Below, piece by piece: positions 1 through 13,699 of a stretch of 64,000 bases of DNA. The translations under genes were made by a program, and so were the position numbers. The stretch is from Aphidius gifuensis (lineage: Eukaryota; Arthropoda; Insecta; Hymenoptera; Braconidae). Position 1 is the first letter of the stretch. The number at the start of each line of letters is the position of its first letter. Below the pieces are notes generated by a model. The model did no database searches, had not been told where the DNA came from, and worked only from the letters and a program-made list of their open reading frames with translations. Where the stretch lies: positions 11,663,446 through 11,727,445 of the forward strand of contig NC_057788.1 in the NCBI RefSeq assembly GCF_014905175.1, given 5' to 3'.

Positions 1-3000
1 AACAAGTGATATTGATCAGCCATTATCAGCACCAATATTTATTGCAAAACCAAGTCAACAAGTTGCTATTGAAGGATCAACAATAACACTTGAATGTGCT
101 GCAAATGGTAATCCAAAACCAAATATACTATGGTTAAAAAATGGTGTTGCTGTTGATCTTGCTGCACTTGATTCAAGATATAGAAAAGTTGCAGCATCAA
201 GTCTTATGATAACTGATATTATGGAAGAAGATCATGGCTCATATCAATGTAGAGCAGAAAATAAAGAAGAAGCACTTGATGCTGTTGTTGAAGTTATTGT
301 ACAAGTACCACCAAGATTTACTAAAAGACCAAAAGATAAAATTGCAAATGAACATCAAGATCTTGAATTTGAATGTGAAATATATGGTAAACCAGAGCCA
401 AAAATAACATGGTTAAAAAATGGTGAAAAAATAACATTGAGTGAATATTGGCAACTTGTTAATAGTAATAATTTAAGAATAAATGGCCTTATGGCAATTG
501 ATGCTGGTATTTTTCAATGTATTGGAGTTAATCCTGCTGGCAGTGTTCAAGCCTCTGCTCGTCTTACCATCAATCAACCAAGTAAGTCGTTTTTTATTTT
601 TATTTTTTACGTATTTATTTATTATTCAATGTTTTTTATTTATTATTATTTAATTTTTTTGTTTTTTTTTTCTTTTCTTTTCTTTTCTTTATTAACTGTG
701 ACGCATGATAACAATAATTAAAAAAAAAACATTAGAAAAATCCCATTCATCAAAATCCACAACATTAAAATCAATTAAAAAGAAAAAATTGACACCTCAA
801 CGTCAATTATACAATACAACATGGCAACATCCTAGTACACTCATTGGTCATACATCATCAACAGATCATACGACAAATTTACCTCTTTCAATGAATTCCT
901 CAGACGATCCTGTAGATGTTGTTGATAAATTAAATAATCCTGATTCCTCATACGATCCTGACTCACCTTTTATAGATGATACAGATAGTCTGGAAACAAA
1001 TGAGGGTAGTAGTGTACCATCAGCACCGAGAAATCTCAGTGTTGTCATTACAAAAACAAGATTTATCACATTACGCTGGCAGGAACCGGAAAATGGAAAT
1101 GATGATTCTTTAACGTACTATTTGTATTATAAACAGGAAGGTTCCCAAAGGTAAAGTAAACATTTCATATACATGATTTTTTTTTTATATTTGATAAGTA
1201 TACTTGATATCATATTATCTCATATCTCATTGGTGTAATTTTTTTTTGTTTGTTATTTATTCATTTTTATTTTTTCTTTTCTCACATATATTATAGAGAA
1301 CGTGTTGTTAATACAGCACACAAACAGCTGGAAGTAATGGTCAGTGGTTTACAGCCAGGTGTAACATATCAATTTCGTGTGGTTGCACATAATTCTCGAG
1401 GGGCTGGTATGTCAAGTGAAATTCTTCGTGAGACAACATTATCCGAAGCAAATGTACCAGGACCACCAATACCACTTGATGGGCATGCAACGAGTAGTAC
1501 AAGTATAAAATTTTCATGGCAACAGCCAGAAGTATTAAATGGTCGTATTTCAAAATACGTTGTGACATTTGTAAAGGGTGAAGATGAAGATGAAGGTGAA
1601 GAAAAAACACGTGAAACAACAAGTACAACATATGAATTAATCGATCTTGTGCCTTATACTGAATATAATATTTGGGTTCATGCTGTTAATGAAAATGGTC
1701 CTGGTGCATCATCTGGTGAAATTAATATACGTACATATAGTTCACAACCAAGTCAACCACCTCACAATGTAACACTTGAAGCAGCAAGTTCATCAAGTGT
1801 TATAATACGATGGGAACCACCTCTTGAAGGAACAAATGGTATTATAACTGGTTATAAAATACGTTATCGTCCTCAAGATAGACGTTATCAATCTGATACA
1901 ATAACAACTGAAGGTAATCAACGTCTTTATGTTCTTACTGGTCTTGATAAACATGTTATTTATCATGTACGTATTTGTGCATTAAATGTCAATGGTACTG
2001 GTCCTTGGACAGAATGGATGGCTGTTGAAACATATGAAAATGATTTAGGTGAATCATCAGTACCATCAGCACCAAGTAATTTACGCACAAAACCATCATC
2101 ATTATCTATAACAATATGGTGGAATCCACCAAAAGATGATGGTATTAAAGTACGTGGTTATGTTGTTGGTTGGGGTAAAGGTTTTCCTGATTCATATACT
2201 AAAGTACTTGATGGAAAACAACGTACATATTCCATTGAACCACTTGAGCCACTTTCAGAATATGTTATATCATTAAGAGCAACAAACGAAGCTGGTGAAG
2301 GACCACCAGTTTATGCTAATGTTAGAACAACTGAAAAATCAGTATCTGAATCATCATCACCATTAATACCACCAGTTGGACTCAAAGCAATTGTATTATC
2401 ATCAAAAACAGTTGTACTTTATTGGACTGATACATTAAATCAATATACACGTTACTATGTTGTTAGATATACTACAGTTAAAACAGTTAAAGGTAAACGT
2501 GAATCACCATGGAGTATGGCTGTTTTAAATCAAACTGAAGAATCAGCTCCAATATCATCACCAAAAGATTTAATTGTTCAAAATTATGAACAAGAAAAAC
2601 ATACTATTGCAGTTATACTTCAGTGGCAACCACCAAAACAACCTAATGGACAAATTATTGGATATATTATATCATATTCAACTGATGATACTAATAGAGA
2701 TAGAGACTGGCTTGTTGATGGCATGGTTGGAAATAAAACTGAATATATTGTACGATCACTTTCACCAAGTACGACATATTTTTTTAAAGTTCAAGCTAGA
2801 AATGCAAAGGGATATGGACCATTTTCAACGACAGTCACCTTCAAAACTCGTCCAAGTAAGACATCATAATAAGTTTTATCTAACGTCGCATTACAGTTGA
2901 ATCCCATTTTCGAGAAAATCTTTATTTTTTTTTTAGAAAGTTTCTCAAAGGCTAAAAAATTATTTATAATATGTCTGATAGATTAGAAATAAATTTCAAT

Positions 3001-4044
3001 CATAATTTAGAATTATTTAGAGACACATAAAATAATTTTGAAAACCTTTAGGCCAATGATAATATTGTTATTATTATTTTTTTCATTTCGTATTATCATT
3101 GATATTATTTGATTATAATATTTTACAATAGCATAGTTTATTTTAATGTTTACAAAGCTCTTTAATAATAAAAAATAATTTTATATTTATACAATAAAAA
3201 TAATAATTTAATTATTGTATTTTTTTTTTTTTGTTTATTAATTAATTTAGATGGTCATACACTTTCTGGAATACTCGTCTATATAATTGTAGGATGTACA
3301 GTTGTTTTATTGACTGGTATTGCCGTTGTAATTTTATTCATTTGTTGCCGAAAAAATCCTGATTCACCAGATCATAAAAAAGGCTATATGAAAGATACAA
3401 ATTTAAAAGCAAATATTAAACCACCTGATCTTTGGATACATCATGATCAAATGGAATTAAAAGCATTAGAAAAATCATCAGTTAATGGTGAAGCATCAAC
3501 AAGTGGCGTTGCAAATACATTGCCAAGATCTGGAAATTCAGATTATAGTCAAGATTCAATTCCCATTAACTCAAATTCATTGGATAAAAGAACTTACGTG
3601 CCAAGTTACATGGGTAATTATTAGTTTTAATTTTTTTTTTTTTTTTTTTTACATACATAAAAACACATTTCCTTTTTTACAAATCAAATATTTATTTAAA
3701 TTTTAGTTTTTATAAAATATTATTTATTTTAGTTATTTAGTATTTTATTTATTTAACCCTTTACAAATCATAATAATTAGGCAACTTGGATGAGAAGTGT
3801 TCAACATTAAGCAGACAACACAGTCGTGGAGGTAAAGCTAAACTTATAACACTACCTATCGATGGTGCTCCAGTACATCAACGTGAGTAAAACAAAAAAA
3901 ATACAACTTCATCATCACATCGTCATTATGATTATTTTTTATTTCCCCCAACAAAAAAAAACACTACTTATACTATTTAATAAAAAATATATATACTTGA
4001 ATTACAATATTTTAAAGTTAAAACATAAATTAATATTTATTAAG

Positions 4045-4075
<31 letters not shown>

Positions 4076-4841
4076 TTCAGCTATTGGAACAGCAACGCCA
4101 ATAGTAAATTGCAGTTTGTCTCAATCAACGATTCACAATTCATGCACTGATGGATCATCACTGCGGCCAACTTATCCTCGGACAGTTGCTCAATACAGTC
4201 TCAGTCGAGCTCACATAACACTAGAACCAACACCTGAGTCAAGTCCTGACTCTTGCTCCATGCCGAGTAATTATGTACTTCAAGCTCCAATGTCATATGT
4301 TTCAAGTGGACCAACTTATAATGCAACTCAGTATGGTCCAAACAGTCTTTATGGATCTAGCTGTCAGACATCAAACTCTACATCAGCAACAACTGGTAGT
4401 ATTAATGGTATTGGTGGTGGTTGTGGTAGTGGAACAGGAGAAGCAGGAGGAGGAGGAGTAGGAAGTAGTGGTGGTGGAGGAGGTTCAGGAAGTGGCAATG
4501 AATCTGGTGGTAGTGTAAAACGTCTTCAAGGACATCCATTAAAAAGTTTTAGCGTTCCTGCGCCACCACCACAATCAGCACCATCAACACCAGCACAACA
4601 AAAACATGGTGTTACAATAAGACCCAGTATATCTGGTAGTCCTTATAAAAAACAATTAGGTTCAACAAGTCAGTTGGCAAAAAATAGACTGACATCTGTA
4701 TCAAGTGCTTCCCACACACCTGAAGAACTTGAACGATTAAAACCTTCTTACAGTACTGAAGAATTAAATCAGGAAATGGCCAATTTAGAAGGTCTTATGA
4801 AAGACTTGAATGCAATTACAGCATCAGAGTTTGAATGCTAA
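1..4841 (+). CDS. fra: frazzled / DCC-neogenin netrin receptor, 3' part (5' end outside window)
   Basis: Single-pass axon-guidance receptor for netrin. Six exons: 1-581, 736-1150, 1297-2855, 3251-3613, 3781-3882, 4081-4841, all in phase (about 1259 residues, reading from base 2). Visible order: two Ig domains (probably Ig3 and Ig4 of four, each with the C...W...YxC pattern), a basic linker, six fibronectin III domains (residues about 285-850), one transmembrane helix (about 857-880) and a 375-residue tail. The tail has the P1 motif PPDLWIHHDQMELK and ends in the P3 motif around LEGLMKDLNAITASEFEC, which is diagnostic of the family. A Gly/Ser-rich tract lies near 4390-4510. The fifth FN3 domain is about 30 residues too short (see findings). 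An exon between 2856 and 3250 that is spliced alternatively cannot be excluded. Ig1-2 and the signal peptide lie upstream of the window. Confidence 0.95.
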
Positions 4842-7185
4842 AATTGAATAAACATTTGTATTATTCACTATTCTTCTTATATATATAAATGTCATGACGA
4901 TATAATTTATCGTCAATTTTGTAATATGATTTTTTTTTTTTTATTATAAATAATATTATTTATAGTTAAATAAATATGTATAATCACTTATGTTGATATA
5001 CATAAATAAGCTAAATAAACTGCCATTAATTGTATTTATATATATCACGTTTGATAAGATTTGTCATCATTATCATGATTTTATATTGAGATGAACATAA
5101 TTTTCTACGTGAAATAGACAAAGACCACTGTGTCATTTTTTAAATGGACGATAAGTAAAATCTAAGTAAAATGTTCGATAAGCTTTTTTATACAGCAGTT
5201 GAACTGTCAAATTAATTGTAATTTTTTATTTTTTATTTTTCACAGTTTCAATTGTTACATTGTATTATAATTTGTTTTTCAATTATTAACTATAATTTAC
5301 GTCAAATGGGTCGATGAGTATTATTGTACAAATTGATTTTGAAACTTTTTTTTTTTATATAAATTATTTTTTCAAAACGAAATTCACATTAAAAAAAATA
5401 ATTTTCAAGTATTATTTTAGTAATATTTTATACATATGTTTTATGTATTATTATTTTTTTTTATTTATTTTAAAAATAAACTTTTTCTACTTATATATAA
5501 ACATATATTTCGTCAGCAACTAATTGTATACAAAATTTTTTACATACATTTATAACAAAATAAAAAATGAAAAAAAAAACAAAAACCATAATGGAATTAA
5601 AATGATCAAACAAAAGTTATTTATAATAAATCTATGAAAATAAATAAATCAACGAGCGCACAACGAAATTGGAGTGTGTGTACTCTCCGATGACTGATAA
5701 AAAAAAATAATAAAGACTTTTTTTTTTTAGTTTTTCTAGCAATTAAATAATAAATGAATTATCCACTCGTTGGATAAACTTGTACATTTAATAATAATAA
5801 TAATAATAATTGTAATAACGATAATTAAGATTGAGATAGAAAGTAAATATTTTACCACAAAATTATAGTATAACATAGCTTGTACGATAAAATATATTAT
5901 CTTAATACACCGATTATTAATAGAAAAGACGAGAAAAAAAACAAAAACAAAATATTGAAGGCATTTAATAATTATTATTTTAAGCTATATTTATCTCATT
6001 ATTCTAATTACATCCCTCATTGTTTTCATAAATATTGTATATAAATTAAGACTTATAATAAATTTATTTATATTGATTTTTAAGATACGTTTAATTAAGT
6101 GTAGAGTAATCTGGGATAATAATTAATCATATGTTTATATGATTGTATTGATTCCTCTATAAAATAAAACCTTTATAACAAGTGTGTGATAATAATATAT
6201 TTGTAAATGTTAACATACAATAAATACGTATGACATTTTTTTTTATTTACTCAATGTATTTTTAATTATTTATTAACATTTAAGCAACACAGTGGAATAA
6301 ATAATCCATATTTCTTTTTTTTTATTTTACATTCATTTAGTATTAATAATTCTATAATTAATGTACGATTTATGACTTATTTGACCGCTAAAATAATTTT
6401 TTTTTTCAATATCCAACAGCTCATTATTTATCTTTAAAACATTCTAAATTTGAATTTGTATTTATATAGAAATAATTCAAAAACATTTTGATTTAAAAAA
6501 AAAATATATAAGTATATATATTTATAATATGTTTTAAAAAACTGATTTAAATAATATAAAAGTATATACATAAAATATCAAAATTATCATTGAAGAAGTA
6601 AAACATTTTTTTTCGATTGACTATTTTTTTGTTCAGAGCTGAAATCCTGAATTTCTAAAAAATTTTGTTTCTATTTAAAATATTAGTTGTATACATTGAC
6701 TTTTAGCTACTCATGATTTAATTTTTATTTTTTGCCACATCAATTATACCGAGTGTGTGTAAAATATAATTTAAAAAATTATAATAAATTCATGTATAAA
6801 AATATCCTTCTCATAAATAGTAAGTAATATTTTAAATTAATAAATATCATAAAATTACAAGACAAAAATCTCAGTGGAAGTAATTAAATTTTTATACTAA
6901 AAGTAATAATAATTAAAAAACAAAAGAACATTAACTGTAAATAAATGTTTCAATAAATTAAAAAATTATTATAATAATTATCAGTCGTGATATTTTCATT
7001 AATTCAAACTGGACAATAACAATTAGCCCACAGCCTGTGCGATTTATAAACAAAAATATAAAATTATTCTCTCTCGCTCTCTCTCTCATACATACTCACA
7101 CACATCATAAATGGCAAACAATTTTATACAAAATTATTTTAAATATGTTATCATATAAACATAATAAAATATACCTTAATTTTTT
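4842..7185. other. frazzled 3' UTR and AT-rich spacer
   Basis: AATAAA lies at about 4847 just after the stop codon and several more follow (for example near 5014 and 6172), so the long 3' UTR could end at several places. The rest is A/T homopolymer runs and short AAT repeats, with a CT/CA microsatellite at about 7068-7106. No coding exon, RNA gene or transposon end was recognised. It separates two convergent genes. Confidence 0.6.
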
Positions 7186-10100
7186 TTACAGAAAAACTAC
7201 ATGTGTGTCTGGAAGTTTGAAAGCCGCGACACTTGCAATAAATAATGTTATGGCTGTAAGTAATGCAGGTGCAATGAGTGGTGCATCAATGAGATTTTGA
7301 TAAATAACAGTACCAATTAAACCTGATAATCTAATACCAACAGCCATAATACCGAATCCACAACATCTTATGTGTGCTGGATAGCTTTCTAGTGTAACAA
7401 GTGTCATAAGAGTCCAAGCAATTGAAAAAATAATCATAAAACCACCTTCAAAACTTAGAATTAATGATGTATGATTTTGAACAAATATTATACAAAGTGC
7501 TCCAATTGATGATATAAAAAGTGATAGACCTGAAAAAGAAAAATACAATAAAATAACTCAGTTAATATATACTACAGTTTTTAGCAAAGTAACTTTGTTA
7601 AATTTTTCAAATTTAAATAAAGTTACAGCAATTGAAAAAAATTGTAAAATATATAAAGTATTTATTATAAAAATAATTTTAATTTAAATTTAAATAAAAT
7701 CTTACCAATCATTTTTGGACGACGAAATTCATTGAGTGCAAAACCTGCAAATGCTGCAGCAAATATAAATGCCAATTGAGCGACAAGATGTGCGTGTAAT
7801 GTTTCTTCAATATATATATTATAATCAAGATCAAGTGTTGGACAAGGTCCTTTTAAACTTAAATCAGTATTATTTTCAAATTTACATCTTATAAATGCTT
7901 GTGATGATAAATCAGTATCAACAAATTTTGAATCAACAATTTCACTGTCAATAAAATATGTTTTACTTGATCGTATACTTGTAAAATCAACTGATTTAAA
8001 TGTACAATTATAAAATTTAACATGACTAATTATCATTTTATTAAATTGACAATTAAAAAATTTTGATTTTTTATATTGTAAATTATCAAGTGAACCAGTA
8101 AAGATTGTACCATTAAATTCTTTGTCATAATAACTTTTCGATTGTAATGTATATTCATTTGCACGTATATATTTTAAATATTCAGGACACCAAATTAGAA
8201 TTCCATAATATACAAATGCAATTGTTGACCATATTATAAATAATGTTATAGTAACACGTATATATTGAGCAGTAAATAATTCACAAAATGAATTTTTAAA
8301 TAAATTAATTGAATGAATAATATCACCAAGTACTGTTTGATCAGATATTGATGATGATAAATTTGTTTGTCCACGTGATCTTTTACTTGGTAATTCAAGT
8401 TCTGATAATTGATACTGTGAACCAGTTGTATTTTTATTTGTATTATTTTTTTTGTATATTTTTTGATAAACCATCATGGCTTCAACATCATGACCAGCTT
8501 CAATCAAATAACGTGGACTTTCTGGTAAAAATATAAGTCCAACAATTGAAAATAATGCTGGTAAACAACAAAATATTAAAAATCTATGCCAAGCACTGAA
8601 ATGTGCTTTATTTTCAAGAACAATCATTTCACCAGTTGTTGGTACCACAAACCAAGCAAGTAATGCCACATAAACACCACCAAGAGCACCAGCTGCTACT
8701 AAAATTCCAATCCAAATACTTCGGCTTCCTCGTGGACAACATTCAGCTAGATAGGCATATGCAAGTGGCATTGCACCACCCATACTATATAGTTTTTTAA
8801 TAAATTAACTGTTTATTATATTTTTGTATTTTTCAAAATTAATTCTTACCCAATGGCTGACCAAAATCTAACAGACATCAGTGTACCATAAGTTGGCATA
8901 AATGTTGCAATTGTAATGAAGAGTAAATGTACTGACATTGCTGATAATAAAGCACGACGTCTACCAATTCGATCACCCAAACCACCCCATGCAAATCCCC
9001 CCAGTGCCAATCCAAATAAACTTATATTTTTAAGCCAACTTTTTTCGTTATCCTCAATACATAATTCAACTTCAGCACTTGGCAATATATATGGTACAAC
9101 AAAAAATTCTATAGTGTCTGATGAAAGACTTAATCCAGCAAATATTGCTACCATTATTTGAAAATATCCAACACCAGTCTAAAAATTTAAAACAAAATTT
9201 AAACTACAATAAAATTTGTTATAATGACACAACAACAATAATATAACCTATTATTTAGCAATAATTTAAAAATAAAAAAATCAATTTTCATTTCCAAGAT
9301 ATTTAAAGAAAAAAAAGCATTACTACAACATATAAAATTAAGAGATTTGTTGATTAATTTAAATCATTCAAATGAAAAAAATATAAGTTGGTATGTTTTT
9401 TTTTTTACAGGCTGAAGATCCTTGAGAGCTTCAAGTAATTCGGAAGATTCATTATCAGGTGGTTGTTTGACCCGGTTACTGTCTTGATTTTCTTCCATAA
9501 TTTTTTAATAATTATGTACTTTAATTACAAAAGAATGGTAAAAATTGATCCAAGTAAATATGACGTTAGTAACAAATACAAACATTCAAATAAATGGAGT
9601 AAAAAATAATTTTTTTTTTTTCACATATATGCAAACTGAAGCACTTTTACTACATGTACACTTTTTACCAATACCACACTTATTTGAGTGTACATGCACA
9701 AGTACTCATATACATATATTAAAAAAAAGTATTTTTATTTTTTAGCGCCTATGTCAGCCTATGTTACCTGTGATAAAAATAACTGGGATTTAACGACCAA
9801 TCGAATGTCGAGTTTTTATATACCTATCACAAATTATTTGCAAATATTAATTTCAAAAACAAATTTAAAAATTATAAAAAAATAAAAACAATGAGAAATA
9901 TTTTTTTCTAAACCTGTTTAATAGCATCTTCATGAAAATGTGACATAAGATCAATGTCAGCTGTTGAATCAATTGAATCAGGTTCAATTTGGTGATCCCT
10001 TGATGATGGAACTGATGAATCAACAGCTGATGAATTAACATTTGTCATTGTTGATGTTGTTGGAATTTCTCCAATCGATTCTTTTGATGTATTACTTGTC

Positions 10101-10249
10101 ATTTCTTCGGTATAAAGAATACCTCTAGTATGAGGAATTGATCTTGTTATTTGTCCTCCAACAGTTGATTGAAATGATGATACACTTCCACTTTTTCCAA
10201 CTAGCCAGAGGCTTTCTTCTTCCGATGGGGGCATTACTGCTATACACAT
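7186..10249 (-). CDS. SV2-like synaptic vesicle transporter (major facilitator superfamily)
   Basis: Exons on the minus strand: 9914-10249, 8850-9178, 7706-8784, 7186-7529, giving 695 residues in phase. The N-terminus is long and hydrophilic. The MFS core has the loop motif GGLGDRIGRRRA, a family-typical segment GMGGAMPLAYAYLAE and PESPRYLIE at the end of the first half. The second half carries a large luminal loop (about 7850-8150) of pentapeptide-like repeats such as FFNCQF, FYNCTF and FIRCKF, which is characteristic of SV2 proteins rather than of organic-cation transporters. The product is inferred to sit in synaptic or secretory vesicle membranes; its substrate is not visible. The ATG at 10249 follows an in-frame stop, but a TAG acceptor just inside it could shift the start to the Met at 10234. 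It is convergent with frazzled. Confidence 0.88.
9409..9498 (-). CDS. Alternative first coding exon of the SV2-like gene
   Basis: A 90-bp open exon starts with ATG at 9498 (MEENQDSNRVKQ...), ends CCT before GTAAAA, and is in phase 0. It therefore joins exon 2 (ACTGGTGTTGG...) in frame, exactly as the upstream exon 9914-10249 does. An in-frame TAA lies a few codons upstream of its ATG, so it cannot be an internal exon. It would give a shorter, acidic N-terminus from its own promoter. Transcript evidence is lacking. Confidence 0.6.
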
Positions 10250-10565
10250 CCAGAATCATGAGCTATCTATTAGAGAGAATTATACAATGTGTTTTAATTA
10301 TTTCTTCAATTTTAACAATGCTAGATTATTTTTCTATGATTTTATTTTTTAATGAAAAAATTTCTAAATCGAAAAAGTAATTTCGAAATGCAAAAACAAA
10401 GAACTGTTTGAAAGAAAATAAAAATTTACATTTCATCTTGTAATATATTTAATAAATTATTCCAATACTCAATTTCATTGTCGATTTTTTCTTTAAAAAA
10501 AATTAACAGAATAAGCTAGATTAATTGATAGAAATTCATGTACAATAATGAAAAAAACGAATTTA
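10250..10565. other. Upstream region of the SV2-like gene
   Basis: AT-rich sequence between the first SV2-like exon and the broken RNF113 copy. It should contain the upstream promoter or 5' UTR of the transporter gene. No specific element was recognised. Confidence 0.4.
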
Positions 10566-11882
10566 AAAAAACGAGAGTAAATTTACATTTGAAAATTAAG
10601 ACAACATCAAAATTTACATGGCATTATACAGATACTAAAAGTAAAATTATAAAAAAACAAATAACAAGATCAAACTGAATTAATTAAACAGTAAAAATTT
10701 TTATTTGTTTTTGTGCTTTTGAAATTATTATTTATTCAATTAATTATCAGACATGCAATCTTTTGTTTTGCTTTGACAATCGATGTTCATGTCACTGGTT
10801 AATAAATAAAATTACTACTATAAATTTTTCAAAAGTAAAACTAGTTTAAAAGACAAGTGAATTGACAAATGAATATTACGAAAAAATTAATTATTCATAG
10901 TTTAAATAGTCGCAAAATGACGTTAGTAAACAATCATAATAGATAATAATATTTTATAAAAATATTAAAAATTTATTTCTATTGTCGTTGAAGTATAACA
11001 ATTAGCTTTTCAAATTTTTAAGACGTACTCATACGATAAATGTATTTCAATTGAATCTATATAAATATTGAATGAAAAAAAAAAAAAAATTAATTTACAT
11101 ACCTATTATATTACTTTTTTTTTGTGTACAATTTTTTTTTTTTCTTTTTAATAATAGCAACTATTTTAAATCATCAAATACAAGTGAAATCCATTGGATG
11201 AGTTTAGATGACATTCTACCCACTGAACAAAAAAAAGGTCTGTTATCGATTACAAAGTACTTGCTATTCCGCAGACGCCGATCTATTTTCTTTCTTGAAC
11301 CCCCATAGTCATATACTTACACAAAAATTGCACTACTAAACTAATTGACCTTGTAATGTTCATTAATTGTTAAACTTATTCAATAGCTTTTAACGATTTT
11401 TTATATTATCATTCTACTTGTTAATAAAAATATTGTCATTTGATTATTTATACTTTTCAAATTAATAATCATTATCCTTATTATTTTCATTGTCACTATC
11501 ACACTTTTTGTTTGTATCAGCCTCGTCGTCTTCTAATTTCTTTCTTACAATTAATTCTTTTGCTGGATTATATACTTCATTTGTTTGAATATTACAATAA
11601 AAAATTGTTGGTTTTTAGTATTAGTCTACAAAAATAATTTATTTGAAACGATAGAATATGTATAATGTTTATAAATTATAAGAAAACAAAACAAATTAAT
11701 TACTTTTTGTATCAGAGGATTATTATCTATTTTGTTTTCTTTTTTCACAATTATTGTTATATCTTCACTACTGGCTGAAAAATTATAAACAATTTTAATT
11801 AAAACTCTGATTAATGTTGTTTGTTTATAACCTCAAATTAAATGTAAAAACATAAGTATTTTTGAAAAAATGTTTAGGTTGT
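10566..11882 (-). pseudogene. Partial inverted duplicate of RNF113 gene and its 3' flank
   Basis: Read on the minus strand, this repeats the 20258-22262 region. It has the end of intron 1, exon 2 (about 11703-11775; SSEDxTIIVKKE is still readable), intron 2 and the first ~20 bases of exon 3. It then jumps to the middle of exon 4, losing about 735 bp including the CCCH finger and half of the RING. The exon 4 end and about 770 bp of 3' flank follow. After the jump the frame is lost and meets a stop. Because introns are kept, this is a DNA-level duplication, not a retrocopy. The 3' flank carries about 43 bp (near 11240-11282) absent from the other copy. Similarity is interrupted by many small changes, so the event is not recent. 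Exon 1 and a promoter are absent. Confidence 0.88.
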
Positions 11883-11986
11883 ACACATGTGTAAAAATAA
11901 TAAATAATTCATTGAGTACTTGAAATGAAAATCATTTTATATATTTTTTATTCCTGACAACAGATGATAATTACATAACAAAAGAA

Positions 11987-13064
11987 TTATTCAGCATCAT
12001 CTTCTTCGTCATCTTGGCTTGTAATTTGGAAGTAACGTAATTCATATGTATCTTTGTCTTTGGAGACAACACGGAGCCAATCACGCAATTTATTTTTTTT
12101 CAAGTATTTTTTAGTTAAATACTTGAGGTATCTATAAAACAAATTCATCAATGGTCAGTGCAAATATCGGTTGGATTGATAAGTATATGAAATTAGCGAG
12201 TATCATGATAGAAATATACTCTATAGTCTTTCTATCATGGTTAGTATATAAAATTGTATGAAAGTATATGGATTGTACATAAAAGTAAATGAAATTTATC
12301 AGAAAGACACCCACCTTTTTGAAAAATCAACATCACTGTTGACTGAGAGCTTGTTCTTGTTGCGCTCCATTGTTACGTTGTTGCCAAAGTTGCCAGTTTT
12401 GCCATTGACCTTGATTCTTTCTTGAAGATATTTTTCCTATTGAAAAAAAATAAATTAATATTGATAATCAACATGTTTACAAATTTCAAGCATAATATTT
12501 GAGGTTATAGTTTTATTTTTAATGATTGCATTAATACAACTGGGATATAAAATAAAATACTCACAAAATTGGCTACATCCATGATGTTATCTTCAACTGG
12601 ATGAGTACAATCAATGGTGAATTTAAGAGACACCTTTTTTTTCTGGCCTTTGCCACGAAGATGGGCTTTTTTGGCCATGGTTGCCTTGGCAGGGGCCTTG
12701 ACTGCAACTTTCTGTAATTCAAATTAAATAAATATATCAGAATAATGCTTACAGGCAAATTGTTTATAATAATAAAAAAAAAACTTATAACACCACAGTT
12801 AAAACAAAAAAACAAATGAATATCAAAAGAAAATAAGACTGATAATAAATTCATTCAAGCCATGTGGTTTATGATCACAGTATCACAGCAGATTTAGAAT
12901 CCAACTTTTCCGACACAATCTCAAGATAATAATTAACAATTGTCATATAATTATTATTAATATACACTTTGATAATTGTATAAATATTTATGCACTAGTT
13001 ATTTAATTAATATTACTTATAATTTTAATTTTTCATTAAAAAAAAAACATCTTACCGGAGCCAT
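11987..13064 (-). CDS. RpL22: Ribosomal protein eL22 (large subunit)
   Basis: Exons on the minus strand: 13056-13064 (ATGGCTCCG only), 12565-12711, 12315-12436, 11987-12131; 140 residues. The body matches eL22: KFTIDCTHPVEDNIMDVANF, KYLQERIKVNGKTGNFG, DVDFSKRYLKYLTKKYLKK and an acidic tail after LRYFQITSQ. The N-terminal extension is short and Lys/Ala-rich, unlike the long Ala-rich extension in Drosophila. The first intron follows the third codon, common for ribosomal protein genes. A pyrimidine-rich stretch (TTTCTCTTTC) just upstream of the ATG fits the TCT initiator of such genes. It is transcribed divergently from Atg8a. Confidence 0.96.
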
Positions 13065-13699
13065 GATATATATCGCGCAAGCAGCGAGAATGAAAGAGAA
13101 ACAAGCTTAAGAGTTAGGCTAGGATTTCAGTTACCAGAATCGGCGGCCATCGTCCCACAATCTTTTTGCTTGTCGGCAAGACAGACACCGTTTATGACAT
13201 AAAATAAAAACGCGGCAATATTTGAATGTAATATTTAACTTGAACTTTTAAATTAAAAATCAATGCAATTTGAAAGTTATTAAAATATAAATTCAAATAA
13301 TACATTAATTTTTTTGAACAATAATATACATGTAATAATTATAACAAAAAAAGATTATGATATATTTATTTTTTTGTTTTTGGAATTTGGAACTTCATTT
13401 TATTTTTTTTTTATTATGGCGTAGGGAATCAATGCGATTAAACAAGTACGCATGCGCGGTTATTGTTGTGACAGCAGCGAGCAGCAGCGAGTCTAAGAGC
13501 CTTTCAGAAACAAAAAAAAAAAAAAGTGTACATTCGTTGGTGTATCCGTTTCAATATCAATCAATTTTGTGTAATCTAAAAAAATTCCATTGTTCAATAA
13601 ATAAATATTATTTTGTCGTGCTAAATACTTAAAAACATCATAAAATAATTATAAAAAATCACGATAATTAATAAATTTAGTGATACTTTTTTTGCAATC
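13065..13699. promoter_or_regulatory. Shared divergent promoter region, RpL22 and Atg8a
   Basis: The two ATGs are 635 bp apart and point away from each other. On the RpL22 side, about 13080-13180 holds polypyrimidine initiator-like sequence on the minus strand. On the Atg8a side, about 13446-13461 contains ACGCATGCGCGG, which resembles the NRF-1/Ewg site GCGCATGCGC. This stretch is more GC-rich than its surroundings. The 5' ends of both transcripts are inferred to lie here. Confidence 0.6.
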
